Assembly: GCF_003004785.1 (NCBI RefSeq)
Contig: NZ_PVZS01000001.1
Coordinates: 124,001 to 188,000 of the forward strand
Direction: 5' to 3'
Origin: Alsobacter soli
GTDB taxonomy: Bacteria > Pseudomonadota > Alphaproteobacteria > Rhizobiales > Beijerinckiaceae
Length of the DNA: 64,000 nt
Both the position numbers and the translations under genes were made by a program. The notes under the pieces were generated by a model that saw nothing but the letters and a program-made list of their open reading frames with translations, searched no databases and was not told the DNA's origin. This document shows, in pieces, positions 32,694 through 44,246 of this stretch (position 1 is the first letter of the stretch; the number at the start of each line of letters is the position of its first letter).

Positions 32694-34376
32694 TCAACGC
32701 GCCAGCGGGACGGGCCCGCCGCCGTCCATGACGATGTCGCGGTCCGCCGGCCACTTCAGCCGATAGCCGAAGCGGATCTCCTTCTGCTCGCCGGGCGCGT
32801 AGTCCCAGGTCCATCCCATCACGCCGCGCTTGTCTGCGATCGCCTTCTCGGTCGGCGGCGTGCCCGGGAGCGCCTCGACGGTCACGGCGGTGTTCTCGGA
32901 CACCGGAGCGCGGTCGACCACGCTGATGCGCAGGGGCGAGTCATGCAGGTTGCGCACGGTCGTCTTGAATTCGCGCTGCTCGGTCTTCGTATTGCCGATC
33001 CAACCCGGCTCGTTTTCCTTCCGCTTCACCGGCGCGCGCGTGACCTTGATGCGGTCGTCCGCCCCGAAGCCGAGCTCGATGCGGTCGCCCGGGGCGACGA
33101 GCTTCAGGCGGCCCTTGCCCACGTAGACGCCGTCGCGGTGCAGCGAGACCTCGCCGGGCAGGATCGGGGCCTCCTCCTCGTTGACGAGGGAGGCTTCCAG
33201 GTAGGCCGTCTCGTCCAGCGCCGGCGCGATCTTCGCCAGCAGGGTGGGCTCGGCCTTGCGGGAGCCGAGGGTGAAGCTCTTGGGCGCCCCGTCGCGCGGG
33301 AGCGTCACGCGCCCGGGCACCCGGAAGGCCGCCTGGAAATCCCCCGCCTCGATCTGGGCGACTTGCTCGACCGCCTCCACCGGGGGCGCGGCCGCCATGC
33401 GGGCCGGAGCGCCCGGCGCGGGGGCCGCCATCTGCCGTTCGCTCTCGGCGAGCTTCGCCCGGCCCCGGACGGAGTCCATGGCCACGGCCTGCGGCTCGAG
33501 CAGGTTGACCACCAGCGGCGGCACGTCCGGAGCCGCCGTGCCGCGGAGCGTGCGCGTGGTGGAGACGGAGAGCGCCACGTCCGTCCAGTCCTCGCCCGTG
33601 CGCTGGGTCACCTGCGCACGGCGAGCCAGCTCCAGCGACGGCTTGCGGTCCTTCGCGCCCGTGTCCAGCCGGACATCGTAGAGGGGGCGCCAGTTCGCTG
33701 CGGCCACCCTGTAGGTGATCCGCAGCTCGCCGGAGACGGCCTGCCCGGTCTCGACCGCCACCGTGAGATCCCGTCGCGGCGCCCCGGGCGGCGTGGGCTT
33801 CGGCCGCGCCGACTCGAGCGCGGCGATCTGCTGGTCGAGGTCCTTCGCCTTGGCGCGCAGCTGCCGCAGCGCCTCGTTCACCTTCGTCGCGCCCTCCCCA
33901 ACCGCGTCCCACGCGGCGGACCATTGCGCGATGTCGAGCGGCTTGGCCTCGGGCCCCAGCTTCTCGGGGCTGGCGGTGGCGTAGGTTTCGATCGCCCTCC
34001 GCTTCAGCTCCGCGGCCTCGATCTGCCCGGCGATCCCGTCCCGCTCGGCCCGCAGCGCGTCGATCCGCTTCTCCAGCTCAGCATCGAGCGCGGGCCTGAT
34101 GTCAGTCTGCGACGGCCGGGTCTCGACGGCCCCGATCGCCAGCTCGCCGTCCGCCTGTCCCTGGACGCGCACGGAAGCGGGGTCCAGCGAAGCGCTCAAC
34201 CCGCGCACTACGACCGTCGAGGCTCCGGCCGGCAACGACACCGACAAAACGCGGATCACGCTGGCCCCATCCGGAAACACCGTGACGGCGTCGACCCGGG
34301 AGGGAGCCTCCACATCGGCGGCAAGCGCCGTCGTGGAGACGCCTGACAGCAACAGGATGGCGAAGGCGCGACGCAT
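32694..34376 (-). CDS. Secreted DUF4139 (mucoidy inhibitor MuiA-like) protein
   Basis: A 560-residue protein with a signal peptide (about 1-20, STTALAADV). A DUF4140 N-terminal domain (residues 25-125, starting [17 protein letters not shown]) continues into a coiled coil (about 100-200). The C-terminal DUF4139 beta-rich domain (from about 215, [22 protein letters not shown]) includes [13 protein letters not shown] and ends in the family motif [26 protein letters not shown]. Function is unknown; a relative was named mucoidy inhibitor A in streptomycetes. It should act in the periplasm or be exported. It is monocistronic, with its own terminator. Confidence 0.88.
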   Translation of the reverse strand: MRRAFAILLLSGVSTTALAADVEAPSRVDAVTVFPDGASVIRVLSVSLPAGASTVVVRGLSASLDPASVRVQGQADGELAIGAVETRPSQTDIRPALDAELEKRIDALRAERDGIAGQIEAAELKRRAIETYATASPEKLGPEAKPLDIAQWSAAWDAVGEGATKVNEALRQLRAKAKDLDQQIAALESARPKPTPPGAPRRDLTVAVETGQAVSGELRITYRVAAANWRPLYDVRLDTGAKDRKPSLELARRAQVTQRTGEDWTDVALSVSTTRTLRGTAAPDVPPLVVNLLEPQAVAMDSVRGRAKLAESERQMAAPAPGAPARMAAAPPVEAVEQVAQIEAGDFQAAFRVPGRVTLPRDGAPKSFTLGSRKAEPTLLAKIAPALDETAYLEASLVNEEEAPILPGEVSLHRDGVYVGKGRLKLVAPGDRIELGFGADDRIKVTRAPVKRKENEPGWIGNTKTEQREFKTTVRNLHDSPLRISVVDRAPVSENTAVTVEALPGTPPTEKAIADKRGVMGWTWDYAPGEQKEIRFGYRLKWPADRDIVMDGGGPVPLAR

Positions 34377-34474
34377 GGTGATTCCCCTCTCGGTGCGGCG
34401 ATGCGCCGCTCAGCGAAGAAGGAAAACGACGATCTTGCAATCTTTGCGACGCAAGCGTGACCTTGGCTGGGCCG

Positions 34475-35332
34475 TTACGCCCGGCCGCGACGCGAGCGCT
34501 CCGGCTTCACCCGGTGATCCAGGAAGTTGCGGATCTCGGTCAGCCGGCGCTCGGGATCCAGCACCTCGGCGTCCAAGCCATGCCGCCACGCCAGATCGGC
34601 GCGGCCCGGCGCACGGTCGAGTTGCTCCAGCTCGTCCACATACCGCGCGTGCTCGGCCTCGGTGCGGAAGAAGCCCTCGGCCAGCATGGAGCGGCCATAG
34701 CGACGCAGGATGGCGGCCAACTCCGCCAGGGAGAACTCGGGGTGGTACTGCACGCCCCAGAACGTCCCGCCCGCATGGCGGATCTCCGCCGCCTGGACGG
34801 GCGTGAGCGCGTTCGAGGCCAGCACGGTGACGTCGTCCGGCAGCGTGGTCACGGCGTCGAGATGCACGGCCGGCGCGTCCCAGGCCGCCGGACGGCCGGC
34901 CAGCAGCGGATGGGAGCGCCCGGCGTCGGTCGCCGCGAGACGGCGGGCGAAGCCGATCTCCCGGCCGCTGGGGTTGGCGCGCACGTCGCCTCCGGCTGCG
35001 AGCGCGCCGATCTGGACGCCCCAGCACGATCCGAAGAACGGCGTGCCGGACGCGTAGGCGGCGCGGGCGAACGCGATCTGCCGCGCGACCGCCGGCTCGA
35101 CGTTGTAGGCGTTCAGGTGCGAGCCCGTAAGCACCACGGCGTCGTAGCTTTCGAGCCCCGCCCCGTCCGGCAGGTTGGCGCCCTCGTCCGCCGGAAACGC
35201 GATGTCGCACACGGCCTGCGGCTCCAGGCTCTGGAGGACCGCCGCGTAGGACTCGGACGGCGTCAGGCCGAAGCTGTCGCGGTGGGCGAGGCGAGCGTCT
35301 CGGGTGTTGCCCTCGACAACCAGAAAACGCAT
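34475..35332 (-). CDS. Class I glutamine amidotransferase-like protein (GMP synthase-like)
   Basis: A 285-residue protein with a class I GATase domain. The nucleophile is Cys103 in FFGSCWGVQIGA, and the other triad members are His197 and Glu199 in GVQYHPEFS. Stand-alone GATases of this type hydrolyse glutamine or act on gamma-glutamyl bonds of unknown substrates; annotation as 'GMP synthase-like' reflects homology only. A 75-residue C-terminal extension after the triad is helical and basic at its end (RRGRA). I placed the start at the ATG of MRFLVVEGN (35332), which begins the domain; the frame remains open upstream. Confidence 0.85.
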   Translation of the reverse strand: MRFLVVEGNTRDARLAHRDSFGLTPSESYAAVLQSLEPQAVCDIAFPADEGANLPDGAGLESYDAVVLTGSHLNAYNVEPAVARQIAFARAAYASGTPFFGSCWGVQIGALAAGGDVRANPSGREIGFARRLAATDAGRSHPLLAGRPAAWDAPAVHLDAVTTLPDDVTVLASNALTPVQAAEIRHAGGTFWGVQYHPEFSLAELAAILRRYGRSMLAEGFFRTEAEHARYVDELEQLDRAPGRADLAWRHGLDAEVLDPERRLTEIRNFLDHRVKPERSRRGRA

Positions 35333-35420
35333 GGCAGGGTCCGCAGTGCGTGAAGGATCGACGACTTGAATAGCAGGGTCGGTCACGTCATCAAGCATGA
35401 TCAGGGACGGGGAGGCATGC

Positions 35421-36329
35421 GTGCAGGAGGCGATCGTCAACCGGCTGCTCTGGGGCCGGCCCTACGTGCTGCTCGGCCTCACCATGCTGATGTGGGGCGC
35501 GAACGCCGTCGCGGGCCGGATGGCGGTCGGCCAGGTCTCCCCCATGGTGCTCACCTCCGGCCGGTGGGTGATCTCCTGCGTCATCCTGCTCATCTTCGCC
35601 CGCCGGCAGTTCATCCAGGACTGGCCCGCCCTGAAGCCGCGCTGGCTGATGCTGACCTGCATGGGCGCGCTCGGCTTCACCGCCTTCAACGCCCTCTTTT
35701 ATGAGGCCGCCCACTACACGGGCGCGGTGAACCTCACGATCATCCAGGGCGCCATCCCGGTTCTGGTCCTGATCGGCGCGAGGATTACGTTCGGCGTTCC
35801 GATTTCCCCCATGCAGGTGGTCGGCATGGTGGTGACGGTCGTGGGCGTGCTGGTGCTGGCCAGCCGCGGCAGCCTGGACGAGTTGCTGGCCTTGCGATTC
35901 AACATCGGCGACCTCTGGATGATCGTCGCCTGCGTGTTCTACGCCTTCTACACGCTTGGCCTGCGGCAGCGCCCCAATGTCTCCGGCATCGGCCTCTTCA
36001 CCTTCATGGCCGGCGTCGCCTTCCTGACCTCCCTCCCCTTGCTGGGACTCGAAGCTTGGCGCGGCCAGATCCAGTGGCCCACCACAAAGGGCTGGCTGGT
36101 GACCGCCTATGTGGGCATCGCCCCGTCCCTCCTGGCGCAGATCTTCTTCATGCGGGGCGTGCAGTTGATAGGACCCGGCCGCGCCGGGCTCTTCGTCAAC
36201 CTGGTGCCGGTGTTCGGCGCCTTCCTGGCGGTTCTGATCCTGGGCGAGCCCTTCGGCCTCTCCAGCGCCGCCGCCCTCGCCCTGGTCCTCGGCGGCATCT
36301 TCATCGCCGAAAGGCTCGGCAAGCGCTAG
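35421..36329 (+). CDS. EamA/DMT-family transporter
   Basis: A 302-residue inner-membrane protein with ten predicted transmembrane segments forming two EamA domains. The first spans about residues 10-140 (LTMLMWGANAVAGRMAVG at its start), and the second ends with FGAFLAVLILGEPFGLSSAAALALVLGGIFIAERL. DMT exporters move small metabolites such as amino acids or nucleotides; the substrate is not predictable. I prefer the GTG at 35421, which has GGGGAGG five bases upstream; an ATG at 35397 is in frame without a site. It is divergent from the amidotransferase gene. Confidence 0.88.
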   Translation: MQEAIVNRLLWGRPYVLLGLTMLMWGANAVAGRMAVGQVSPMVLTSGRWVISCVILLIFARRQFIQDWPALKPRWLMLTCMGALGFTAFNALFYEAAHYTGAVNLTIIQGAIPVLVLIGARITFGVPISPMQVVGMVVTVVGVLVLASRGSLDELLALRFNIGDLWMIVACVFYAFYTLGLRQRPNVSGIGLFTFMAGVAFLTSLPLLGLEAWRGQIQWPTTKGWLVTAYVGIAPSLLAQIFFMRGVQLIGPGRAGLFVNLVPVFGAFLAVLILGEPFGLSSAAALALVLGGIFIAERLGKR

Positions 36330-36364
36330 CCCAGGCCCGTCTGCGGCCAGCTAGCGCCACTCTC

Positions 36365-36452
36365 CGTCATCGCGAGCCGAAGGCGATGCGATCCAGGCGG
36401 CGGACGTCCGCCCCACTGGATCGCTTCGTCGCCAGGCTCCTCGCGATGACGG
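36365..36452. repeat. Intergenic inverted repeat, family A (copy 6)
   Basis: Ends CGTCATCGCGAG and CTCGCGATGACGG are inverted, with inner arms GCGATCCAGGCGG / ACTGGATCGC. It lies between the convergent EamA transporter and serA genes, 22 bases before the serA stop codon. Confidence 0.8.
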
Positions 36453-36473
36453 TTCGACCCGGCCGCTTGCTTT

Positions 36474-38054
36474 TCAGAAGCGCAGCGCCTTGGCCTGCTT
36501 CACGCCGGGCAGGGCGGGAATCTGGCCCAGCACATCCGCCGGAACCTCGCCGTCCACTTCCACCAGCGCGATCGCCGAACCGCCCTGGGCGTCGCGGCCC
36601 AGCGCAAAGGTGGCGATGTTGACCCCGGCATTGCCCAGGAGGCTCGCGAAACGGCCGATGAAGCCGGGCTTGTCCTCATTGGTGACGTAGATCATCGAGG
36701 GCGCGAACTCCGCGTCCACCTTGATGCCCTTGATGGCCACCATGCGCGGCTTGCCGTCGTGGAACACGGTGCCGCTGATGGAGCGCGTCATCTGCTCAGT
36801 GACCACCTCGAGCGTGATCAGGGACTCGAAATCGCCCTCGGCCGCCCGCGTGGTCTCCTCCACCACGATCCCGCGTTCCTTGGCGACGATCGGGGCGGAC
36901 ACGACGTTCACATCCTGCAGCGCCGGGCGCAGCAGGCCGGCAATGGCCGCAGCCGTGAGCGCCTTGATCTTCAGGCCAGCCACGCCACCCTCGTAGGTGA
37001 TCCGGACCTCCTTGATGTCCGTCTCGGTGAGCTGGCCCGCGAAAGACCCGAGCTTCTCGGCGAGCGCAATAAAGGGCTTCAGCTTTGGCGCTTCCTCGGC
37101 CGTGATCGACGGGAAGTTGATGGCGTTCGTGATGGCGCCCCGGATCAGGTAGTCCGACATCTGCTCGGCCACCTGCAGGGCCACGTTCTCCTGCGCTTCC
37201 GTGGTCGACGCGCCGAGATGCGGGGTGCAAACCACGTTGGGGTGGCCGAAAAGCGGGTTCTCCTTCGCAGGCTCGACCGTGAACACGTCGAAGCCGGCGC
37301 CGGCCACATGCCCGCTGTCGAGCGCCGCCCGGAGGGCTACCTCGTCGACCAGCCCGCCGCGCGCGCAGTTGATGATGCGCACGCCCTTCCTGGTCTTGGC
37401 CAGAGCCTCCGCCGAGAGGATGTTCTTCGTCTGCGCCGTCATCGGCGTGTGGAGGGTGATGAAGTCGGCCCGCGCGAGCAGATCGTCGAGTTCAACCTTC
37501 TCGACGCCGAGGTCGAGCGCCCGCTCGGGCGACAGGAACGGGTCGAAGGCGATGACCCGCATCCGCAGGCCGAGAGCCCGCTCGGCCACGATCGCCCCGA
37601 TGTTACCGCAGCCGATCACGCCCAGCGTCTTGCCGGTGATCTCCACGCCCATGAAGCGGTTCTTCTCCCACTGGCCCGCCTGCGTGGAGGCGTCGGCCGC
37701 CGGGATCTGGCGCGCCACCGCGAACATCAGCGCGATGGCGTGCTCGGCCGTGGTGATGGAGTTGCCGAACGGCGTGTTCATCACGATCACGCCCTTGGCG
37801 GTGGCGGCCGGGATGTCGACGTTGTCCACGCCGATGCCCGCGCGACCGACCACCTTCAAGCGGCTGGCGCCCTCCAGGAGCTTGGCCGTGACCTTCGTGG
37901 CCGACCGGATGGCGAGGCCGTCATAGTCGCCGATGATGCGGGCGAGTTCGTCCTTGTCGAGGCCGGGCTTCACGTCGACTGCGACGCCCCTCTCCTGGAA
38001 GATGGCGACGGCGGCGGGCGACAGGCTGTCGGAAATGAGAACGCGGGGAGCCAT
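36474..38054 (-). CDS. serA: D-3-phosphoglycerate dehydrogenase
   Basis: A 526-residue long-form SerA, the first step from 3-phosphoglycerate to serine. The catalytic and NAD-binding region (residues 5-310) shows VVGRAGIGVDNVDIPAA, GKTLGVIGCGNIGAIVAERA, INCARGGLVDE and the late catalytic FTVEPAKENPLFGHPNVVCTPHLGAST. An intervening (ASB) domain and a C-terminal ACT domain (about 455-526, MIYVTNEDKPGFIGRFAS) follow. The start MAPRVL at 38054 has GGAGA eight bases upstream; an ATG at 38072 is in frame. It follows serC, with a repeat-containing gap of 202 bases. Confidence 0.97.
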   Translation of the reverse strand: MAPRVLISDSLSPAAVAIFQERGVAVDVKPGLDKDELARIIGDYDGLAIRSATKVTAKLLEGASRLKVVGRAGIGVDNVDIPAATAKGVIVMNTPFGNSITTAEHAIALMFAVARQIPAADASTQAGQWEKNRFMGVEITGKTLGVIGCGNIGAIVAERALGLRMRVIAFDPFLSPERALDLGVEKVELDDLLARADFITLHTPMTAQTKNILSAEALAKTRKGVRIINCARGGLVDEVALRAALDSGHVAGAGFDVFTVEPAKENPLFGHPNVVCTPHLGASTTEAQENVALQVAEQMSDYLIRGAITNAINFPSITAEEAPKLKPFIALAEKLGSFAGQLTETDIKEVRITYEGGVAGLKIKALTAAAIAGLLRPALQDVNVVSAPIVAKERGIVVEETTRAAEGDFESLITLEVVTEQMTRSISGTVFHDGKPRMVAIKGIKVDAEFAPSMIYVTNEDKPGFIGRFASLLGNAGVNIATFALGRDAQGGSAIALVEVDGEVPADVLGQIPALPGVKQAKALRF

Positions 38055-38124
38055 GGTGCAGGTCTCCTTCATCCCTCCACCGCGGGAGGGGCGGCGCAGT
38101 GCGCCTTGCGGATTGTGAAGAGGT

Positions 38125-38250
38125 GAGGGGCCCCTCCAGCCCGTGGGGGAGAGGCAGGGTCGAGGGGCAGCCGCAACGGCCGAAGCCCTCCAGGGCGGGC
38201 CCAGTCGGACCAGCCCTCCCCCCTGCCCCTCCCCGCTCGCGCCGGAGAGG
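38125..38250. repeat. Intergenic repeat, family C-like, between serC and serA
   Basis: GGGGCCCCTCCAGCCCGTGGGGGAGAGGCAGGG on one side and CCCTCCCCCCTGCCCCTCCCCGCTCGCGCCGGAGAGG on the other can fold back on each other. It lies inside the presumed serC-serA transcript and might limit serA expression. Confidence 0.5.
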
Positions 38251-38256
38251 AAGATG

Positions 38257-39429
38257 TCAGGCCGCCTTGCTGAGCCCGGCCTTTGCTTCAGCGAACGCCC
38301 ATGCGATCCAGTCGGTCAGCGCCTGGACATCGGACGCTTCAACCGTTGCGCCGCACCAGATCCGCAGGCCGGGAGGGGCGTCGCGGTAGGCGCCGATGTC
38401 GAAGCCCGCGCCCGCCTTCTCGATCGCCCCGGCGACGGCCTTGGCGAAAGCCGCCTGCGCGTCGGCCGGCAGCGCCGTCACGGCCGGGTCCACGAACTGG
38501 AGGCACACGCTCGTGTTGGACCGGATGGCGGGATCCTTGGCCAGGAACGCGATCCAGTCATGCTGGGCGACGAAGTCCGCCAGGACCTTGGTGTTGGCGT
38601 CGGCCCGCGCGACGAGGCCGTCGAGGCCTCCGATCCGCTTCGCCCACTGCAGCGCGTCGATGTAGTCCTCGACGCAGAGCATCGAAGGCGTGTTGATGGT
38701 CTCGCCCTCGAACAGGCCCTCGGTGACCTTGCCGCCCTTGGTCATGCGGAAGATCTTCGGCAGCGGCCAGGCCGGGGTATAGCTCTCGAGCCGTTCGACC
38801 GCCCGCGGTGACAGGATCAGCATGCCGTGCGCGGCTTCGCCGCCCAGCACTTTCTGCCAGGAGAAGGTCACGACATCGAGCTTCGGCCAGTCGAGGCGCT
38901 GCGCAAAGGCCGCCGAAGTGGCGTCGCAGATGGTCAGGCCCTTGCGGTCCGCCGGAATCCAGTCGCCGTTCGGCACGCGCACGCCGGAGGTGGTGCCGTT
39001 CCAGGTGAAAACGACGTCGTTGTCGAAATTCACGGAGGCCAGGTCGACGATCTCGCCATAGCTGGCCTTGAGGACGCGCGCGTCCTTCAGCTTCAACTGC
39101 TTGACGACGTCCGTGACCCAACCTTCGCCGAAGCTCTCCCAGGCCAGCATGTCGACGCCGCGGGCGCCGAGCAGCGACCACAGCGCCATCTCGACAGCGC
39201 CGGTGTCCGAGGCGGGCACGATGGCGATGCGGAAGTCCGCTGGGACCTGAAGGACCTCGCGGGTGAGGTCGATCGCCAGCTTCAGCTTGGTTTTGCCGAC
39301 CTTGGCCCGGTGGGAGCGGCCCAGCGGCGCGTCCTTGAGCGCCTCGAGCGACCAGCCGGGGCGCTTGGCGCAGGGTCCGGACGAGAAAAGGGGATTGGCC
39401 GGCTTTTGGCCGGGCGCGACATTCGCCAT
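38257..39429 (-). CDS. serC: Phosphoserine aminotransferase
   Basis: A 390-residue PLP enzyme transaminating 3-phosphohydroxypyruvate to phosphoserine. It is the alphaproteobacterial type of SerC, beginning [18 protein letters not shown] with the conserved [15 protein letters not shown]. The Schiff-base lysine is in [15 protein letters not shown], and [10 protein letters not shown] and [15 protein letters not shown] also match the family. The start at 39429 has GGAGACAATC upstream. It heads the serC-serA unit and has a hairpin in its leader. Confidence 0.96.
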   Translation of the reverse strand: MANVAPGQKPANPLFSSGPCAKRPGWSLEALKDAPLGRSHRAKVGKTKLKLAIDLTREVLQVPADFRIAIVPASDTGAVEMALWSLLGARGVDMLAWESFGEGWVTDVVKQLKLKDARVLKASYGEIVDLASVNFDNDVVFTWNGTTSGVRVPNGDWIPADRKGLTICDATSAAFAQRLDWPKLDVVTFSWQKVLGGEAAHGMLILSPRAVERLESYTPAWPLPKIFRMTKGGKVTEGLFEGETINTPSMLCVEDYIDALQWAKRIGGLDGLVARADANTKVLADFVAQHDWIAFLAKDPAIRSNTSVCLQFVDPAVTALPADAQAAFAKAVAGAIEKAGAGFDIGAYRDAPPGLRIWCGATVEASDVQALTDWIAWAFAEAKAGLSKAA

Positions 39430-39457
39430 TGATTGTCTCCATCCTTCCAGATGGGCG

Positions 39458-39475
39458 CTCCTCGTTGGGGAGGAG
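39458..39475 (-). ncRNA. Leader hairpin before serC (possible serC-motif RNA)
   Basis: On the minus strand a stem CTCCTC / GAGGAG with loop CCCAAC lies 29-46 bases before the serC start codon. A structured serC leader motif (Rfam serC) is known in alphaproteobacteria; I recognise position and hairpin only, not the full consensus, so the assignment is tentative. Confidence 0.35.
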
Positions 39476-39521
39476 TGTCCCGCGGACGGAGTTAGGCCTG
39501 CGCGCGCGCGTCGTCAAACGA

Positions 39522-39583
39522 AAAGGGCGACCCGGTGCATCCGCGGGCCGCCCTTTGGGAAGGCGGCTAATTGGCCGCCTTCC
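39522..39583 (-). terminator. Tandem terminator hairpins of the porin gene
   Basis: Minus strand: first a perfect stem GGAAGGCGGC-caatta-GCCGCCTTCC (39558-39583) right after the porin stop codon. Then a stem AAAGGGCGGCC / GGGTCGCCCTTT (39522-39556) followed by TCGTTTGAC. Confidence 0.75.
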
Positions 39584-39588
39584 TGAGA

Positions 39589-40410
39589 TCAGTACTTGCG
39601 CACGAGCGGGGGAGCGGGCTCCAGCGGCAGCGCCGTATCAGTGAACATGTAGCGCAGGCCCAGGCGGACATCATGGGACGCGAGCTTGAACTTGTGCTCC
39701 TGGGTCGAGTTGCCGCAATCGCAGACGATCAGCGTGCTGTAATCACCCATGTTCAGGTAGCGATAGCCGACGTCGAACTTGAGGTTTTGCGTCATCGAGA
39801 AGCTCGCGCCCGCCATCAGGGCCCAAGCGAAACCCCACTTGTCGGAGGCGCGCGAAACGCCGTGACCGCCGGTTTGCGGATTGTAGTCATCGACAGAGCC
39901 GAACTGTTTGTAGGTCGTGCCGAGGCCGACGCCGACATACGGCGTCACATTGTACCAGGTGCCGAGGTCGAAATATCCATTGGCGAGGAAGACCGACTGG
40001 CGCAGCTTGCCCGTGTAAAGATCAAGGCATCGATTGGTGCAGTTGGTCGCATCAGCGTAGCTGTCCGTGGCCCGATATTTCATCTCGGTCCGGTATTCGC
40101 CCGTGATGTCCGCCCGGAACCAGCTGTTGAACTGGTAGCCGGCGCCGATCCCGAAGATAGCGGCGTTGCCCACCGAATCGTAATCATGCGTGAACGGGAC
40201 AGCCGGCGTGGCGATCGCCTCAAAGCTGGACTGCTGGGCAAAGGCCGCCCCCACATCGCCGCGAATGTACCAGCCGCTGAAGTCAGAAGCCGGCTCGATG
40301 GTGGGCGCCAGCGGCGGCGGAGGCGGAAGCGGCATGTCGGCGGCCTGGGCGACGCCGATCGCCCCGATCGCCATGGCGCTGACAAGAGCGATGACCTTAA
40401 CGCTGCCCAT
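39589..40410 (-). CDS. Outer-membrane beta-barrel protein (Omp25/Omp31-like porin family)
   Basis: A 273-residue protein with a signal peptide (1-23, ending AQA) and a Pro-rich start of the mature chain (ADMPLPPPPPLAPT). An eight-stranded barrel-type domain follows (FSGWYIRGDVGAAF to the C-terminal HDVRLGLRYMF). This is the rhizobial Omp25/Omp31 layout. Four cysteines (NCTNRC and VCDC) lie in predicted extracellular loops and could form disulfides. The last residue is Tyr rather than the usual Phe, after a ten-residue tail. A CtrA-type box lies 81 bases upstream of the start, and tandem terminators follow. Confidence 0.88.
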   Translation of the reverse strand: MGSVKVIALVSAMAIGAIGVAQAADMPLPPPPPLAPTIEPASDFSGWYIRGDVGAAFAQQSSFEAIATPAVPFTHDYDSVGNAAIFGIGAGYQFNSWFRADITGEYRTEMKYRATDSYADATNCTNRCLDLYTGKLRQSVFLANGYFDLGTWYNVTPYVGVGLGTTYKQFGSVDDYNPQTGGHGVSRASDKWGFAWALMAGASFSMTQNLKFDVGYRYLNMGDYSTLIVCDCGNSTQEHKFKLASHDVRLGLRYMFTDTALPLEPAPPLVRKY

Positions 40411-40490
40411 GACTCAATTTCCCTGCTGGGGCCGGACCAGGCCTGAGCCGTCCGGCCGCACTGCGACAGGGGGACGATGTCACGGGAAAG

Positions 40491-40505
40491 TTAAGGCGAG
40501 CTTAA
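40491..40505. promoter_or_regulatory. CtrA-type box upstream of the porin gene
   Basis: TTAA-GGCGAGC-TTAA followed by CC fits the CtrA consensus TTAA-N7-TTAAC. It lies 81-95 bases before the porin start codon, in an AT-rich patch, and reads into the consensus on the plus strand. Confidence 0.5.
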
Positions 40506-40591
40506 CCCTAAGAATTAAGGTTACGAGGCAGACACAACCCCAGTAATCGCAAAGGTTGCAATGATCGGCGCCTTATTCACCGCTGCTGGCC

Positions 40592-41935
40592 TCACGCGGC
40601 CACGGACGTGAGCGCGTCGATCACGTCGTCCACCGCCCTTTCGACCAGGTCGCGATCGTCGCCCTCGGCCATGACCCGGATGACCGGCTCCGTGCCGGAC
40701 GGCCGGATCACCAGCCGCCCATTGGCGCCCAGACGCTCGCGCGACGCCTCGATGGCGCTGACGACCGTCTCGTCCTTGAGGGGCTCTCCCTTCTTGAACC
40801 GCACGTTCTTCAGGATCTGCGGCAGCGGCTCGAAGCAGTGGCAGACCTCGCTCACAGGCCTCCCCTGCTGCTTCACGACCGCGAGCACCTGCAAGGCGGC
40901 GATCAGGCCGTCGCCCGTCGTGGCGTAGTCGGACAGGATGATGTGGCCCGACTGTTCGCCACCGAGGTTGTAGCCATGCTCGCGCATGTGCTCGAGCACG
41001 TAGCGGTCCCCCACCGCCGTCCGCGCCAGGGTGAGCCCCAGCGCCGAGAGATGCCGCTCCAGCCCCAGGTTAGACATGATGGTGGCTACCACGCCGGGCT
41101 GGGTCAGCCGGTTGTCGTCGCGCCAGCTCTTGGCGACCACCGCCATGAGCTGGTCGCCATCCACCACCTGGCCCTTCTCGTCGACCAGCACCACCCGGTC
41201 CGCGTCGCCGTCCAGCGCGATGCCGATATCGGCGCGCAGCTCGCGCACCTTGCGGCTCAGCGCCTCCGGCGAGGTGGAGCCCACATCCTTGTTGATGTTG
41301 AACCCGTCCGGCTCAACACCGATCTCGATGACCTCCGCGCCAAGCTCCCAAAGGGCCTCGGGCGCGACCTTGTAGGCCGCCCCGTTGGCGCAATCGACCA
41401 CGATGCGGAGCCCGTCCAGGTCCATGTTGCGCGGAAGCGTGCGCTTGGCGAACTCGATGTAGCGCGCGTGGACGCCTTCGATGCGCTTGGCCCGGCCGAG
41501 ATCCTTAGGCGCCGACAGCTTGGCCGCGAGATCGGCGTCGATCAGCGCCTCGATCTCCCGCTCGGTCTCGTCGCTGAGCTTGAAGCCGTCCGGCCCGAAC
41601 AGCTTGATGCCGTTGTCCTGAAAAGGGTTGTGTGAGGCCGAAATCATCACCCCGAGGTCGGCGCGAAGCGATCGCGTCAGCATGGCCACCGCCGGGGTCG
41701 GCATCGGTCCGAGCAGCATCACATCCATGCCGACGGAGGTGAAGCCCGCCACCATTGCGTATTCGATCATGTAGCCGGACAGGCGCGTGTCCTTGCCGAT
41801 CACGACCCGGTGGGCATGGTCGCCGCGCTGGAACGCCAATCCGGCCGCCTGGCCCACGCGCAGCGCCAGGTCGGGCGTGATCACCCGGTTGGAAAGCCCG
41901 CGGATGCCGTCCGTGCCGAAATACTTCCTGGTCAT
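40592..41935 (-). CDS. glmM: Phosphoglucosamine mutase
   Basis: A 447-residue enzyme converting glucosamine-6-phosphate to glucosamine-1-phosphate for peptidoglycan and LPS precursors. It has [10 protein letters not shown] at the start, the active-site phosphoserine Ser101 in [10 protein letters not shown], the metal-binding [12 protein letters not shown], the sugar-specific [10 protein letters not shown], and the phosphate-binding [15 protein letters not shown] near the end. Complete and of normal length. It lies downstream of ftsH on the same strand, beyond an ftsH terminator; ftsH-glmM order is common in bacteria. Confidence 0.98.
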   Translation of the reverse strand: MTRKYFGTDGIRGLSNRVITPDLALRVGQAAGLAFQRGDHAHRVVIGKDTRLSGYMIEYAMVAGFTSVGMDVMLLGPMPTPAVAMLTRSLRADLGVMISASHNPFQDNGIKLFGPDGFKLSDETEREIEALIDADLAAKLSAPKDLGRAKRIEGVHARYIEFAKRTLPRNMDLDGLRIVVDCANGAAYKVAPEALWELGAEVIEIGVEPDGFNINKDVGSTSPEALSRKVRELRADIGIALDGDADRVVLVDEKGQVVDGDQLMAVVAKSWRDDNRLTQPGVVATIMSNLGLERHLSALGLTLARTAVGDRYVLEHMREHGYNLGGEQSGHIILSDYATTGDGLIAALQVLAVVKQQGRPVSEVCHCFEPLPQILKNVRFKKGEPLKDETVVSAIEASRERLGANGRLVIRPSGTEPVIRVMAEGDDRDLVERAVDDVIDALTSVAA

Positions 41936-42094
41936 GCTGGTCCCTGTCCCGGTGGCTTCGGCTTGGCCGAAGCATTGCGCCTGTTATGGCGCGAGATTGG
42001 GAAAAGTGTGACTCACAAATCTTTTCAAACCGCAACATGCCCGAAAGCGGCGGAAAGCGCTCGGGAACTTGTGGACGCGCAAGCCACTAAAAGC

Positions 42095-42120
42095 AACGCC
42101 CGGCGCGAGGGCCGGGCGTT
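42095..42120 (-). terminator. Rho-independent terminator between ftsH and glmM
   Basis: Minus-strand perfect stem AACGCCCGGC / GCCGGGCGTT followed by GCTTTTAG, 27 bases after the ftsH stop codon. The T tract is short, so some read-through into glmM is likely. Confidence 0.7.
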
Positions 42121-42146
42121 CTTGATGCGGTTCTGGTGGAATGCCG

Positions 42147-44072
<1,926 letters not shown>

Positions 44073-44246
44073 TACCGATCGATCGCCTTGGTCAGTCTCG
44101 AACCGCCGGCAGCGATCTCGAGAGGTTGCGTTTGGCTAATGTAGGATTGAGCCCTGTCCTTGCCAAGGGAAGGCCCGGGAACAACGTCCGCCATGCGAAC
44201 CCGCTCCTTAGCAAGAGCTTGGCGGCTTGGCGAGCCGATCGAACGG

